Shown in pieces: positions 9,628 through 19,860 of a stretch of 20,199 bases of DNA. The DNA comes from Basidiobolus ranarum (taxonomy: Eukaryota; Basidiobolomycota; Basidiobolomycetes; Basidiobolales). The stretch is from positions 1-20,199 of the forward strand of contig JASJQH010007108.1 of assembly GCA_040143965.1 (NCBI GenBank). The letters are read 5' to 3'. The notes beneath the pieces were generated by a model. That model did no database searches. It was not told where the DNA came from and was given only the letters and a program-made list of their open reading frames with translations. Both the position numbers and the translations under genes were made by a program. How positions within the stretch are numbered: the stretch's first letter is position 1; every line of letters starts with the position of its first letter.

Positions 9628-11350
9628 TTAAACGCCCCTGGGAACCCCATTCATCATTCCTTCGTAAAAGGAACTACTTCCAATAAAGTTGTCGCTGGTG
9701 CTAGAAGTAGTAAATCCGCTTGCTATATCCGAATCATTCCCGTTTTTGGGTGGTCGGGGTGGATTACCGCAGCGATCCTTACCATAGTTGATACGGAAGT
9801 TGGTATAATTGAAGTTCGACTTGATTCCATCAATAGCCTTGACGGCAGACAAGATATTATTGAAGTTGACAAATGCGCAGTTCTTATCTTTTAAGGTGTT
9901 GACTAGTTCAATCTCTCCGAACACAGAAAAGTCTTGCTTCAATTTTTCTTCCGTAATACTGTCATCGATATTGCCAATGTATACATTCCGTGTAGCTCCA
10001 GACTGAACAGCCATAGCCACAGCAGGTGGAAGTGGGGTATTTTTACCCCATCCAACCTTTAACCTGCGGTTTTTGATAACGACTCCAGCGTAGTTCGCAA
10101 GATTATAGAAGTTCATGGCAGCATTCGGGTCGACAAAGCTGATAAAGGCGATATGTTTATCAGTCATAAAACGAATCTGATGCAAGATCCCACCGCGAAC
10201 AACATTACAAATATCTTCACAGGTGGTTTCTGGATGAATATTGCCCAAATAGATGGTGCGATTACTAATAGCACCTCCGAAATTAGGAGATGGATACTGT
10301 CCATTATGTTCATGTAGAAGATTGTTAGAAGAGTATGGATCAAAGGACACTCCATTGAAATGACTTCCATTGAAGTTGTTAGAATAACTGGTATTGATCC
10401 CATTACCAGTTAAATATCCATTGCTCTGAGAGGATTTGGTAGGTTGTGCACATCTATCCTTACCGTAATTCACACGTTTACCAGCCCACTTGGAATCTGA
10501 TTGTAGACTGGTGACACATTTGACGGCGTTGGTAATGGACAGGAAGTGGACAAAGCCAATGTTTTTCTCTCTGATTATCTTTACGGTATCAATTGGCCCA
10601 AAAATGGATAAATCTTCCCGAATGGACTCTTCGGTTGTTGATCCTTCCAGGCTTCCTAGATAGACATTACGGGTAGCGCCGGTTTGGACAGCAACCAGTA
10701 CGTTACTTGGTACAGGTGTTGGTTTTCCCCAGCCAACTTTAAGATCCTGACCCCTCAGTACAATTTTTTTGGTATTAGCATCGTAGTGAAAAGAGTTGGC
10801 ACTGTTTCCATCTAGAAAAGAGATAAAGATACAGTTTTTCTCGGGTAGTAACTTGACGTTCTCAATTGGGCCACCTCTGACATGACTAAGGACTTCATCA
10901 ACTGGTGTATCAGGGGGAATATTACCAACATAAATTGTTCTTCCTATAAGTAAAACTTATAATATGAGTAAACTTGAAAACTCCAACCTCATAAAAAATA
11001 GGAATCCTACCGCCATAAGAGGAGTTCCCATTTTGGATTTGGGGCAGAGCAGAAAGGAATTGGTTACCAGATTGATATTGGTGGCTGAAACCATTTTGAT
11101 ACTGAGGAGCAGAGACTAGCAACGGCGGTGCCATTGTTGGGTACTGATTGTACATACCGCCAGTAGACCCACTTACTGCAAGACCAAGGCCAAGTTCGTG
11201 CGGAGACCTATTTCCGGGTAGAGGATAGTTATATTCCTGAGCAAAATGAGGTTGCTTAGTACAATTCTTAATCAATATTTCATTGCAAATTGGGTGTCTA
11301 TACAACAACATATTCGGGGAGGTCGAAGGTCTATTAAGAAGTGATATCAT
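9628..11350 (-). CDS. nrd1: Four-RRM RNA-binding protein of the Nrd1/Mrn1 type
   Basis: Coding exons are 11350-11011 and 10943-9628, joined across a 67-nt intron (10944-11010) with GTAGGA donor and TTATAG acceptor. The join keeps frame (codon 114, G|GA) and completes the first RRM; the product is 551 aa. Four RNA-recognition motifs lie at about 115-187, 205-275, 342-413 and 431-503. They are arranged as two copies of one pair: RRM1 and RRM3 end in VGWGK, RRM2 and RRM4 open with GATRNVY and close with NYGKDRC. RNP2-like strings IYVGNI, VYLGSL, IYLGNI and VYIGNI are visible. The N-terminal 113 residues and the RRM2-RRM3 linker are rich in Asn, Ser, Gly, Gln and Tyr and look disordered. The layout matches fission yeast Nrd1 (a repressor of sexual differentiation genes) and budding yeast Mrn1, cytoplasmic mRNA-binding proteins. 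The start is uncertain: the first in-frame ATG sits right after a TTTTTTTAG acceptor-like site at 11354, so an upstream exon could add residues. Confidence 0.88.
10944..11010 (-). other. Intron in the nrd1-like gene
   Basis: A 67-nt intron (GTAGGA...TTATAG on the minus strand) directly before RRM1. Without splicing the frame runs on into residues unlike an RRM; with splicing the sequence continues as GRTIYVGNIPP, a normal first RRM strand. Confidence 0.85.
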
Positions 11351-11353
11351 ATG

Positions 11354-11824
11354 CTAAAAAAACCGAAGAGAACCAAAAATAGGCCCCACTATACTTTGTT
11401 GCATAAAAAGAGTAATGGAGTTGGCTACAATGGTACATTTATATGAAGAAAAGATTGGGGATATTTGTATCTGCGTCGCAGCCAACCAAGTTCTTAAGAC
11501 TAAAGTAAGAAAACTTGATGAGCTTAAAGCAAAGCTGCACCCAAAACTTTGACTAGACAACAATGCAAGAATGAAAAGGGAAAAACGTATTGAGGATTTG
11601 GGCCGAAGAAAAGAGATACTTACAAACTCGACTTTTTGAGAGGCGTGTTCTTTCATAAAATAGTATGTTATTGGTTGATTTTTTCCCGTTGAGACCGTGC
11701 GGGAAGAAGATGAAAGAAAGGAATATGGCTTGGCTCTAGCTAAGTAGATTTGTGATGATATATTGGGAGCCCGGCTTAATGCTATGGGTACTAAAAGAGG
11801 GGGTATTGTGCTGCACAGTAACAA
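11354..11824 (-). promoter_or_regulatory. Probable leader region or upstream exon of the nrd1-like gene
   Basis: A minus-strand reading frame is open through this stretch. A perfect GTAAGT donor on the minus strand starts at 11623, and a T-tract plus TAG acceptor ends at 11354. Splicing them out (270 nt, about four times the other introns here) would join an upstream exon ending in KVEF in frame to the exon at 11353. The upstream residues are hydrophobic/Ser-rich with no recognisable domain, so this may simply be a 5' UTR exon. I have therefore placed the CDS start at 11350. Confidence 0.4.
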
Positions 11825-13903
11825 CCTGAAAAATTACCTTAATGTTGTTTGTAAAATACTTTGAAATTGAGAAGATTCAATCTAACTACAGATCAATAAT
11901 ATATAGAATAGGCATTTCCTATCCACAATTAAGAACTTGGCTAATTTCCGAGGCTGGACAATTTTATTATCCCTTAGCGTTCAGTCCAGAAATTGCTATA
12001 ATTTGTCGACTGGTAATGAGTGGTTCTCACAAATGCTGAGATGCCTTTAGTAGACTTCCATTTATTTACCAAATGGGCAGGAATCAAATCACCTGCGCAA
12101 GTATAACTCTGCAACATCTGCTTTATGCTCAATGTCTAAAGTAGAATATTTAGGGCTTAGATATGTTAGAGAATTTGTCATGCTGAGGTGTCTTGCCAAC
12201 CCAAGATATGATACCTTATGCCAAATCGCTTCACTGTGCTGGCGGCGGCTACTATCAGCGAGGTGCGGCCCACAAGTCGCAGCAAAAGGTTCACCATATC
12301 CAAATCTTATGCAATCTTGCCCCAATCATTTCTTTCGCACAATTAACTTGGTATCACGCTGTGCTATTTATTTAGTGGATATTTTGGAGCCCAAATTCCA
12401 AGCTGATTGGTGATTCTGCAATTGCCTTTCACTGTTGCCAGGTTTAAGCTTCTTGACATAATAGAACATTCTCAACATCGACAAAGTCGCTGGTACAAAG
12501 ACTCTAGTGTTAATTGTGATCAGGGTTCTTCAGGCGTATGGAGTGCGTAGAGATTTAAAGCGAACTCCAGATGGAGGTGTGTTCTAGATAACAATCTCTA
12601 ATTTCGTATGATGAATCCATATAGCCCAAAATGTAGGCCATTCCAAACGTGGTGACACCCATCAAATGTCCTACATGTATCTAGGATTTTGGGTGGCTTC
12701 GAAAATGAGCAAAGATCCATGCCTGTCCTTGTTTGGTACTACAGGCACTCAAGGAGATATGCTGTGCACATGTAATGTATCTCATTATCAAAAAGGTAAT
12801 GGTATAATGGTATACTCAGCCTTTTCGTCTCAAGATAGTGAAGTGTCACAGCAGATATCAATTCAATTAATGCCACGCACATGAAGCTAAATACTCATTC
12901 GTAGCATCATTATTTTTAGATATAGACTGCTAATCTTGAGATCCTTGAGCGTCACCTATAATATACTGCATAAAGCATAAAACATCTGAACTGTAAATGG
13001 TGGTTCATTTATTGATTATAAGTTGATGATAGCAACAGTCGGGATCAACAGTTTTCTGGATATTGCCAACTGAGAGAGGCGACGTGTGTGCTCATGATAT
13101 AGAGAAACGGTTGCCTCTTCTCCACACTACAATATGCACTGGCTACGTATCCACGAATTACGATTCCCTGTCAAAATTGTGTAGCTAAAATTTTCTATCT
13201 TGATATAATGTTTGGCTTAATCTCCAGATAGTCTGGCTGTATCAAATATTCTGATGCATGACTTTGGAAGGTATCGAAGAGGATGTTGATAAAGGATATG
13301 CAATTGACAGAGTAATATCATTTCAACAAGATCAAGTAATTCAGGGTAATAAGAGAACGTAAATATGGATAACTTGTGCTTACAGGTACATGAATCGTCC
13401 GTTGAAGAGGTAAAAAAATACAAGTTGAGAGGAGGCCGAAGAAATAGGGATAGTGATAAGGTAGGTAAGACATCGGGTGTGGTCAATGTCCATCTCATAT
13501 TCTTCGGCCCTAACACAGAATCCTCTCAAAAGCTTTGGCCCAAAATTTAGATAAGCGTGGAGTAATAATACATGTGAACCGTCTTGTGAAGGATTACTCA
13601 AGTCGGAGGAAGGGATAAAAGACGAGAGAAGAAAAGGGTGGTACTTGAAGAGTAAATGATAGACGATACAATATTGGAAAATAGATTTTAACCATAAACA
13701 TCTGAAACTTAGATAACGCAATAAAAAGAAAGGTTGAACAATGAATACTCGTTATAGTGGAGCGTATACGATTCAGTTGAATAGGGAGCAATGGAGTCAT
13801 GTTCTGCAAGTATTAGATAGTAGGTACCCAAGAAGAGGTAGACTAAAGATCATACATATGGAATGAGGATGGTTTGGTATACACAATCAATTCGTAAAGC
13901 CCT
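11825..13903. other. Intergenic region between cyr1 and the nrd1-like gene
   Basis: About 2 kb that should hold the nrd1-like promoter on the left and the cyr1 3' UTR on the right. The longest frames (about 60-113 codons) show no domain, and they overlap each other on opposite strands. A locally GC-richer patch near 12235-12290 breaks the AT-rich background; I could not assign it. No tRNA, repeat or LTR copy was seen. Confidence 0.45.
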
Positions 13904-16900
13904 TTATAAGTCGTAGGACATGCGATTCTTGATAAGTTTAGGCGAGGCAAGATCTTGTAAGAAGGGATCTGACATCTCCTTAGTGACTACCATCCCCAAT
14001 GGCCGGTTTCTTGGTTGAAAAGAGGCGCTTGAAGTGAAATTGGGTGCAGTGGGAGGCAGGAGATTGGCTTTTTGTATGAATTGTTTTGTAGTGTCATTAG
14101 TCAGATGATTTGGTGTGTTTGTGGAGTGGAGTGCCATACTAGGTGCACAGACAGAGGCCCCTTTCTTTGCATTATTGGCATTTAATGCTAATATATCACG
14201 AAACTGTTCCAAGGCTTTGCGAAAGTCTGTGAGATTGATATCACCCACGTCTAGTTCCTTTCCAAATATATCAGTAACGGTATTAGTTATAGACTCGAAC
14301 CTTTTCAAATAAATAGTAGAGTACGCATTTTCAATCCGCGCAACCAGTCCCTCCATAATCCTCATTAATTCATGATCTTCTGCATTATCCTTAACGTGGA
14401 AAGTAAGCAAACCACTCAAGTTATCTGTTCTTGAAGCTCGACGGCTCACCAAGCTAGCATCACCCGAGGCCATTCGCTCAAGACGAATACAAATATAGCC
14501 TAATGATCGTATCAATGCGGGATCGATGGTCTGAATAAATGTCTTATCATAAACAACAGGCTCTTCTTTGGCTTGTGCTTGTTGCCATTGCACCCATCGA
14601 GCTAATAGCGATTTGGGGTAGATTAGAGATAGCTCTTCAGGGGTTTCTAGTCCTTTCAGCTTTCGTTTGCCGAGTTGGACTACCTCCAAACGAAGTTTTC
14701 TTAAGGCCATCTCGTCTCTGCCAAACTCACTGGTAGATAAATCATCTTCTGGAGTATCGGATTCGGGAAGCTCGTCAAATATACCTTCCAAGTTGTTGAT
14801 CTCATTAATTACATCCGAACTCACGCAAATCTGCCCACCATCGGCAACACTACAGATACGGGCAGACCTATTCACCATAGGGCCAAAATAATCCATGCGC
14901 TTTGTAATAGGGTCTTCTTCGTGAACTGGTTTGCCATAATGAATTCCCATTCTAACTGATAAACCGCGATAAAGAAGTTCGTTTGTTAAACCAGGTCCAA
15001 AAATCTCGCGTCCATCTTCTGAATTTAAAATTTCTTGAGGCCAATCGGCCTGTAGTAGTTGTAACTGGACAGTCAAGCACCATCGTAATGCTGATGAAAC
15101 AGTAGGAAAAGATACCATAAAAGCATCTCCTTCAGTTTTTACTTCATAACCTCCGATAGTGCGTAACAGGCGACGCATAATTTTATTATGGACCCTGATT
15201 GCGTTGTTCATAGCTTTCGGAAGGGTTTCCCATAGGAATGTGGAGTTCTTGATATCAGTAAATACCAACGCTACTGTACCAACAGGAGGTTGTATTTCTC
15301 GTTCTAATCTCGCTAACGTACCATCTCCAGGAAGCTCGCTGTTGCCACGATGGCTTTTATGGTGCAAGTTTGTCTCGTCAAACCCTTCGGCAAATCCAAA
15401 CATTCCTTTACCAAGATGCCCCTGGTGGTTGTTACCATTTTTACCTTGTGTAGGCTGCCTATTGAAGAGATCACCAACTCCAATTATCATGACCACAATA
15501 CTTTCACTGGCACCATAGGTAATTGCAAAATCGCGTAGCTTCTGGGCAGCCAACATCAAATCGAATCTTGAGGTGCGTGCAATATCGACAGCTGTTTGGT
15601 AGGACACATAATCCCATAGGCCTTTGCTAGCCATTATTACAAATTCGTCATGCTCACCGAGTTTAACGGTCTGGATAGTCGGATTTGCATTAATTGCCGG
15701 CAACATATTGAATTGTCCAAAGCACCTAGATACACCAACTTGGCCGCCAACTAAACCATTTGGAGAAATCCAACCACCAGAATCTCTGATTCGATTAATT
15801 TCCTTTTGGCTCCATGCAGAGTGTCTAGTTGATATCAACTGAGCACTATTTCCCCTGGAGATTACTGCTAAAGCGTCTCCAACATTGGCAACGTATAAAG
15901 TTTTATCACAAATGTAGATTACTAAGGCGGAGGCGCCGGCATTTCTGCCCTCTTCGATTGCAAAAGTTCCTAGTTCTTTCTCTATGCCCAAGAATGTACG
16001 ACGTAAAGCATCCTCTGCAGTTTCTGATGATCCCCGTAGTTTCTTCAACTCTGAGATAAAGTGAAAAGTAAACCAGTCATTCAGGTATTTCGAGAATACT
16101 GACCCGCCTTGCTTCACGTTTAAAGAGTCGAACAAAGCAAATAGGCATTCATTATCAGAGCTCCGGAACTTCGGAACTGCCAAGTCCCAAGAACACAAGA
16201 CACCTGAGGGACCCAAGTAATCAGCCATACCATAGCTCATGTGATTTGCCTCAGAGATAGAGGTACGGATTCTACGCTTTTCGGTTTCTTCAGGTACACC
16301 CACCATCAATGCTACATCCATCAAGCCAAGCACGCTCAAAACATGTAAAGAGCTGAAATCTGCCAAGTTTCTCTCTCTATTGGGATTCAAGTCATTGTGA
16401 TTGTTCTTAATCTGCAAACGCTTATTTCCGGATAGATTTAAATAGCGTAATTCAAGATTCCAGTTCCAGTTCCAGTCATATGGCCAATTCGAAATATTAT
16501 ATTTCAAGTTATTGCTACCCACATCTAATACTTCCAACTTCCCGATCTTCCCGAGCTCGGCAGGCAATGTATGAAGTTTGTTGGCGTTTACATGAAGTAT
16601 ACGCAGACTACGAAGTCGTTCGATCTCATCTGTAGGCAAAGAACTGATTTGGTTTCCAGACAAATACAATTCGATCAAGTTAACCAAGCTAAATAGAGTC
16701 TTTGGAGGGATCTCATAGATTGCATTAAAAGAAACATTTAACACTCTCAACTCTGTCAACAAACTGATGGGAGGAAATATATCATCAGTTAGTCGATTAT
16801 CTCCTAACATTAATTTCTGTAATGAAAGAGATAATGGAGGAGGCACAGTGCGAGGAAGAGAGTTTTCTGTTCTTCTGGGTTGTATTGGAGTAGTTGGCGA

Positions 16901-19860
16901 GGTAGGTGGGCCGGAAGTGAAAGTAGGTGGAAACGCGCTAGGAGTTGGGAGAGTTTCCAATAGATTAGAGCTAGCATTTAATACAATCAATCTTGAACAC
17001 CACCAAAATTCTTCGGGCAAAGTTTTCAAATTATTATTATGTACATCCAATACTCTCAAGTCTGGTAATCCAGCAATCTCGACAGGAAGGGAGCCTAACA
17101 AGTTATTGGTACAGTTTAAAATTTGTAGATTCTTCAACGCACCAATGCAACTCGGAATAGATACAAGATGATTATTGTCCAATTTCAATCGTTGCAGCCC
17201 TCCTAGATGCTCGAAAATATCTTCTGGTAACCTAGAAAGTTTGCTGGAAGAGAGATTGAGGTCGGTTAGGGTATCCGACATACAGGAAAGGCTGAATTGG
17301 GTGAGATGGTTTTTGGACAAAGTCAGATTCTTCAGTGACTGGAATTTAGCTGTAAGATTGGATATGGAGTTGTTGTCACTGTATAGCCTCTCAAGCTTGG
17401 GTAAAGAATCCAGAACATCCAAATCGTGTATCTTATTTCTACGAATATCGAGCTCGATTAGCTCACAAAGATTTCGAAATCCTTTGGGCAAAGATCCACA
17501 TATTTGATTACAAGACAAGTGCAACTTTTCCAGGCAAACCAGCTTTCCGATGCTTTCAGGAAGCAAATAAAGGCGATTGAATGACAAATTGAGCTCCTTA
17601 ATACTGATAAGCTCGCACACGGAGCTGGGGAATTCGGTCAACTTATTATTAGATACATCGAGGACTGTTAGATTCACAAGTTTGGCAAACTCCATCGGAA
17701 GTGTACGGATTCGATTATTAAGAAGAAATAGCTTATTAAGCGAAGTGATTGTGTGTAGTTGTGCAGACTCTACTTCTTTTAGTCTATTGTGGGACAGGTC
17801 TAAACACTTAAGGTTGTTGGCATAACGAATACCGTTCGGAATGTGCTTGTATTCGTTGTTCCTTAATTTTAAATCCATCAAACTTGTGCATACTTGAATA
17901 AAATCTGATGGTATATCCAGCATCAAATTTTTCGAAAGATTTAGCGTGACAATCATAGACGCATGTCTAAATAACAGTATTGGGACCGTTTGTAGATTGC
18001 GTGAAGGAAGATCAACTTCCTGAAAGCTAGTTGGCCAGCATTCTCTTTCCTATAATGAAACTGATCAGTATATTCCCGACAATTCATCATTAACAGACAA
18101 CAAACTCACCACATTTGATGCCTGTAAACTTGTATGGCTGAATGTGAACCGGCATAAATAAGTATTATCCTCTCGGCCTTGATCCCTCAACTTATCTTTA
18201 CTGGTGTATCCCATTTGCTCTAACATTCGCTTCAGATACTGAATAGGCCGCTCTTGTGCCCCTAATATTCTTACTGAGAAACTGGTAAGTACACATATTG
18301 ATTCTAGATATTGATGTTGGAATAATTACCAAGGCCATGTCGGTGGACATAAAGGTTGTACTTTGATGGCTCAGGGAGAAAGAATTTTCGGCCCAAAATT
18401 TCGCATAATTCGGCGGCGGTAATATGGGCTGGAATAGTCACTGTACCAAATGTGGAATCCTCTCGAAAGATACGAATACAAAACTACAAATATTTCGCCA
18501 AGAAAAATGAATGGATTGAATATATTAATGTTGGATGGTTTGACCTTACTGGCTCGCTACTAACAGCAGATTGTTCTTTTTCAGCTGGCTGCACTTCTTG
18601 ATAATCCTCTTCGTCATCAGTATCTTGTTGACTTGATGAAGGTAAAGTGACCGCCCACGACTCTGGTGGAATCCATGCTTCTGATAAATCTTTTTTATGC
18701 ATCGTACTATTACCCCAGTCTTCAAGTCCCATGGAGCTCTCCAAACCTTCGATAAATGACGCTGTGTGTAATCTACTATTGGCTCTGGCCATTACCTCGG
18801 GATGTACGATACCATCCATTTCTACTATATGTAATGGCTTCTAAGTATCTAACACAAACAAAAAATGAAATTTGAAATACGTACGTTCTGATCCATTGAT
18901 CCCACGAAGCTAATATATAATACACAGGAAAGTGTTAGCTTGCGCAATTTTACGTGTATCAACTTCAACTAGTTACCGAGTGTAAATCTTCTTCACTATT
19001 CTTGTGGTGTCTGGGCCAGGCGCCATCACTACCACGTCGTTTTGGTTGATACGACGCAGCTTCATCATTCACTAATCCTTTATCCGAGGAGTAAGAGCCC
19101 TTCCTATTGGTGTCTATCGAATAATGATGGTAAGTTTGTGTATCCATGTATGTCGTTCAAGTACATATCGTTCATTACCTTCGGCACCTGTGACTTTATC
19201 CTTAATCTTACGCTTTCCAAACTGAAAAAATTTCTTCTTCTCCTTGTCTTTAGCGTTACTTATGTGAGAAGTTGCCGGAATGAAATTTTCAGGGATTTTA
19301 TTCCTCAAAGACTTCCAGACACCAGAATGTGAGTGTTGATTATTGGTACTTCCCGAATTGTCATAATTTGACACTACCGAAACCTGAGAAGTATCTTTGT
19401 TCTCCCGCGTCATATCCAATGTAGAAGGTTGTACGCTATGTGTGGTATTGAGTAACTTCAACTGACTCGAAGAAGGAGATTTTCGTAAATCTCGTACGGG
19501 GCTGTGTATACCTTGTAGGTCTAGATTTGACTGGAGATGTTCAAATGGTTTTTTTTGGTGAGTTAACAAAGATAATAACGTTGAGCTTTTTTTATGCTCT
19601 GGTAGGTGACTTGAAGTTGCGTAATCCGATTCCTCAATTTCAGAAGTGAAAAGAGAATCCTTTTGGAGGTTTTCTGTCTGTGAAGGGGAAGGGGAAGGGT
19701 AAACGCTGATGTCTGGTAAATCAGATTTATCAACTGTATAATATGTTATAGGTTCAGACTTAAATCCGTTGAGTGGCACACAATCGGGAGGATAATGTGG
19801 ACTATTTGTGAAGTTATCAGGAGTAGTGATTTCTTGTTTTCTCGAACCAAGCTTTCGCAT
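13904..19860 (-). CDS. cyr1: Fungal adenylate cyclase (RA, LRR, PP2C-like and cyclase domains)
   Basis: This enzyme makes cAMP from ATP at the plasma membrane in the Ras/G-alpha-PKA pathway. I reconstruct seven exons on the minus strand: 19860-19179, 19113-18977, 18909-18885, 18824-18550, 18483-18330, 18273-18110, 18049-13904. All six junctions keep frame, giving 1860 aa, close to the 1690-2030 aa of yeast homologues. Residues 1-370 are Ser/Thr/Gln-rich with a basic patch (KKKFFQFGKRK) near 210. An RA (Ras-association) domain spans about 374-470. About 21 leucine-rich repeats cover 486-1030, broken by a Pro/Thr linker near 846-880. A PP2C-like domain occupies about 1075-1340. The class III cyclase domain spans about 1400-1590. 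Its metal-binding Asp are D1411 (FTDIK) and D1454 (KTEGD), the ATP-selecting pair is K1450 and D1532 (MDYFG), and the transition-state residues are N1539 and R1543 (NRSAR). All are present, so it should be active. The C-terminal 260 residues correspond to the region that binds Srv2/CAP in budding yeast. I chose the ATG at 19860 because an in-frame stop lies a few codons upstream; an earlier exon cannot be excluded. Confidence 0.93.
18050..18109 (-). other. cyr1 intron 6
   Basis: A 60-nt intron, GTGAGT...TTATAG, phase 0. It separates the exon ending in the sequence SLQASNV from the start of the leucine-rich repeats (ERECWPTSF). Confidence 0.85.
18274..18329 (-). other. cyr1 intron 5, inside the RA domain
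   Basis: A 56-nt intron, GTAATT...TTTCTCAG. Two CAG acceptors lie 8 nt apart. Only the downstream one (ending at 18274) keeps the frame and continues the RA domain as HGLVRILGAQERP; the upstream one gives an immediate stop. Confidence 0.82.
18484..18549 (-). other. cyr1 intron 4
   Basis: A 66-nt intron, GTAAGG...TTTGTAG, phase 0. It lies exactly at the start of the RA domain (next exon begins FCIRIFRED). Confidence 0.83.
18825..18884 (-). other. cyr1 intron 3
   Basis: A 60-nt intron, GTACGT...ATATAG, joining the microexon (ending GAAC) to TAGAAATGG. The split codon reads C|TA, Leu. Confidence 0.72.
18885..18909 (-). other. cyr1: cyr1 exon 3, a 25-nt microexon
   Basis: This exon encodes only LRGINGSE plus one base. 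It is bounded by TATTAG upstream and GTACGT downstream. Skipping it would join a phase-0 exon to one that needs one incoming base, so its inclusion is required for frame. No alternative direct splice between exons 2 and 4 that kept frame was obvious. Confidence 0.7.
18910..18976 (-). other. cyr1 intron 2
   Basis: A 67-nt intron, GTAACT...TATTAG, phase 0, between the exon ending EEDLHS and the 25-nt microexon. The unspliced frame stops a few codons later. Confidence 0.72.
19114..19178 (-). other. cyr1 intron 1
   Basis: A 65-nt intron, GTAATG...CGATAG. The split codon G|AC joins TGAE to DTNRKGSYSS. Both flanking exons are polar, Ser- and Lys-rich and look disordered. Confidence 0.75.

Noticed and set aside
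13380-13721. 113-codon minus-strand frame downstream of cyr1
   Set aside because: Hydrophobic, low-complexity translation without a domain; it lies where the cyr1 3' UTR is expected.
14115-17825. Plus-strand frames of 60-134 codons opposite cyr1
   Set aside because: They are antisense shadows of the long cyr1 exon, with no domain of their own.
18274-18281. Use of the proximal CAG as the acceptor of cyr1 intron 5
   Set aside because: It shifts the frame into an immediate stop; the next CAG 8 nt on restores the RA domain.
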